In this document: positions 6,666-6,832 of the stretch, piece after piece
Position numbering within the stretch: the stretch's first letter is position 1
How the letters are laid out: every line of letters begins with the position of its first letter
Assembly: GCA_009922295.1 (NCBI GenBank)
Contig: RFWA01000132.1
Span: 1-6,832, forward strand
Direction: 5' to 3'
From: Betaproteobacteria bacterium
GTDB lineage: Bacteria > Pseudomonadota > Gammaproteobacteria > Burkholderiales > Burkholderiaceae_C
DNA length: 6,832 nucleotides
Translations under genes and position numbers: made by a program
The notes under the pieces: generated by a model
The model's input: only the letters and a program-made list of their open reading frames with translations
The model's database searches: none
What the model was told of the DNA's origin: nothing

Positions 6666-6704
6666 ATTTAGGGCTGACAAGCGCTGTGTAGGATGCAGTC
6701 AGAT

Positions 6705-6717
6705 ACTTTGACAAAGT
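6705..6717. promoter_or_regulatory. Candidate operator, 13-bp perfect palindrome ACTTTGACAAAGT
   Basis: ACTTTG and CAAAGT flank a single central A at 6711, which makes a perfect odd-centred palindrome. It contains the TTGACA hexamer (6708-6713), so a bound protein would cover a possible -35 element. Its centre is 11 bp, about one helical turn, from that of the adjoining palindrome at 6716-6728. Confidence 0.4.
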
Positions 6718-6737
6718 GCATGGTGCACCCGTTTCAT
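6708..6737 (+). promoter_or_regulatory. Weak candidate promoter of the RraA-like gene
   Basis: TTGACA at 6708-6713 is a perfect -35 hexamer. With an 18-base spacer, TTTCAT at 6732-6737 matches the -10 consensus at four of six positions. Transcription would then start near 6744, inside the Shine-Dalgarno sequence, which is awkward. TTGACA may therefore be only part of the palindrome, with the real promoter further upstream; GATACT at 6702-6707 resembles a -10 but lacks a well-spaced -35. Confidence 0.2.
6716..6728. promoter_or_regulatory. Candidate operator, proximal palindrome GTGCA-TGG-TGCAC
   Basis: GTGCA (6716-6720) and TGCAC (6724-6728) are perfect inverted arms around TGG. The site overlaps the preceding palindrome by two bases and ends 27 bases before the RraA-like start codon. 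This is a position suited to control of that gene by the divergently encoded IclR protein. Confidence 0.4.
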
Positions 6738-6741
6738 GATC

Positions 6742-6747
6742 AAGGAG
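6742..6747 (+). promoter_or_regulatory. Ribosome binding site of the RraA-like gene
   Basis: AAGGAG lies eight bases before the ATG at 6756 and supports that start. An ATG at 6736 is in another frame and upstream of this site. Confidence 0.8.
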
Positions 6748-6755
6748 TTGCCCTG

Positions 6756-6832
6756 ATGACTGCGATTGACCCTTCCCAACTCAAGCCTCTTAGCTCTGCC
6801 ATCCTGTCCGACATCATGGACAGTCTCGGTTT
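6756..6832 (+). CDS. RraA/HMG-aldolase family protein, N-terminal fragment cut by window end
   Basis: Only 25 complete codons lie in the window. After MTAIDPSQLK, the stretch LSSAILSDIMDSLG matches the opening helix of RraA-like proteins, whose typical form is L-S-x-A-x-x-S-D-x-x-D-x-L-G. This family includes 4-hydroxy-4-methyl-2-oxoglutarate aldolase/oxaloacetate decarboxylase, metal-dependent enzymes that release pyruvate, as well as the RNase E inhibitor RraA. The local context of a UxuA-like dehydratase and hydrolases favours a catabolic aldolase or decarboxylase over RNase control. The gene is divergent from the IclR regulator and has a good ribosome binding site. The metal and substrate residues lie beyond the end and cannot be checked, so the family call is provisional. 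Confidence 0.6.
   Translation, partial: MTAIDPSQLKPLSSAILSDIMDSLG

Noticed and set aside
6380..6691. A 103-codon plus-strand frame running from inside the IclR gene through the divergent promoter region
   Set aside because: It starts antisense to the regulator, covers the likely promoter and operator sites, and has no recognisable product.
1..6832. CRISPR arrays, insertion sequences, tRNA or rRNA genes, and phage or defence genes
   Set aside because: Reading both strands showed no regularly spaced repeats, transposase motifs, structural RNA signatures or defence domains. The window is explained by metabolic genes and their regulation.

Overview
This GC-rich window (codons ending mostly in G or C, short intergenic gaps) looks like a catabolic gene cluster from a proteobacterium. 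The protein styles (an Atu3266-like amidohydrolase, a D-carbamoylase, an IclR regulator next to an RraA-like gene) suggest Burkholderiales or a similar betaproteobacterium. That placement is an inference from protein style, not a computed result.

Layout. Positions 17-5634 hold five plus-strand genes that read as one operon, with gaps of 69, 2, 73 and 38 bases and no convincing internal terminator: (1) an amidohydrolase/deacetylase-family metallohydrolase; (2) a zinc deacylase of the succinylglutamate desuccinylase/aspartoacylase family, resembling the diaminobutyrate deacetylase DoeB; (3) a nitrilase-superfamily enzyme very like N-carbamoyl-D-amino acid amidohydrolase; (4) an MFS transporter; (5) a short, divergent mannonate dehydratase (UxuA)-like TIM-barrel protein. 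The operon probably begins upstream of the window, since only 16 bases precede gene 1. A 110-base convergent gap with small hairpins separates gene 5 from an IclR-type regulator on the minus strand (6515 to 5745). A 240-base divergent regulatory region follows. Then comes the first 25 codons of a plus-strand gene whose N-terminus looks like the RraA/4-hydroxy-4-methyl-2-oxoglutarate aldolase family, cut by the window end.

How the genes may work together (inference). Three hydrolases of unrelated fold (amidohydrolase barrel, zinc carboxypeptidase-like, nitrilase) could strip acyl, ester or carbamoyl groups, or open a ring, on a substrate brought in by the MFS carrier. The UxuA-like enzyme could then dehydrate a resulting hydroxy acid to a 2-keto-3-deoxy acid. 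The RraA-like protein could cleave that by retro-aldol reaction to give pyruvate or oxaloacetate. The IclR protein would sense an intermediate. I do not recognise this combination as a described pathway, and the substrate is unknown.

The most noteworthy details are: the carbamoylase keeps its Glu-Lys-Cys triad but has Asn at the position of a conserved active-site His (144); the UxuA-like protein keeps its metal ligands but has lost the usual sequence after the Asp-His pair; and the divergent promoter region carries two GTGCA-N3-TGCRC palindromes 63 bp apart plus a third palindrome, which make good candidates for IclR operators.
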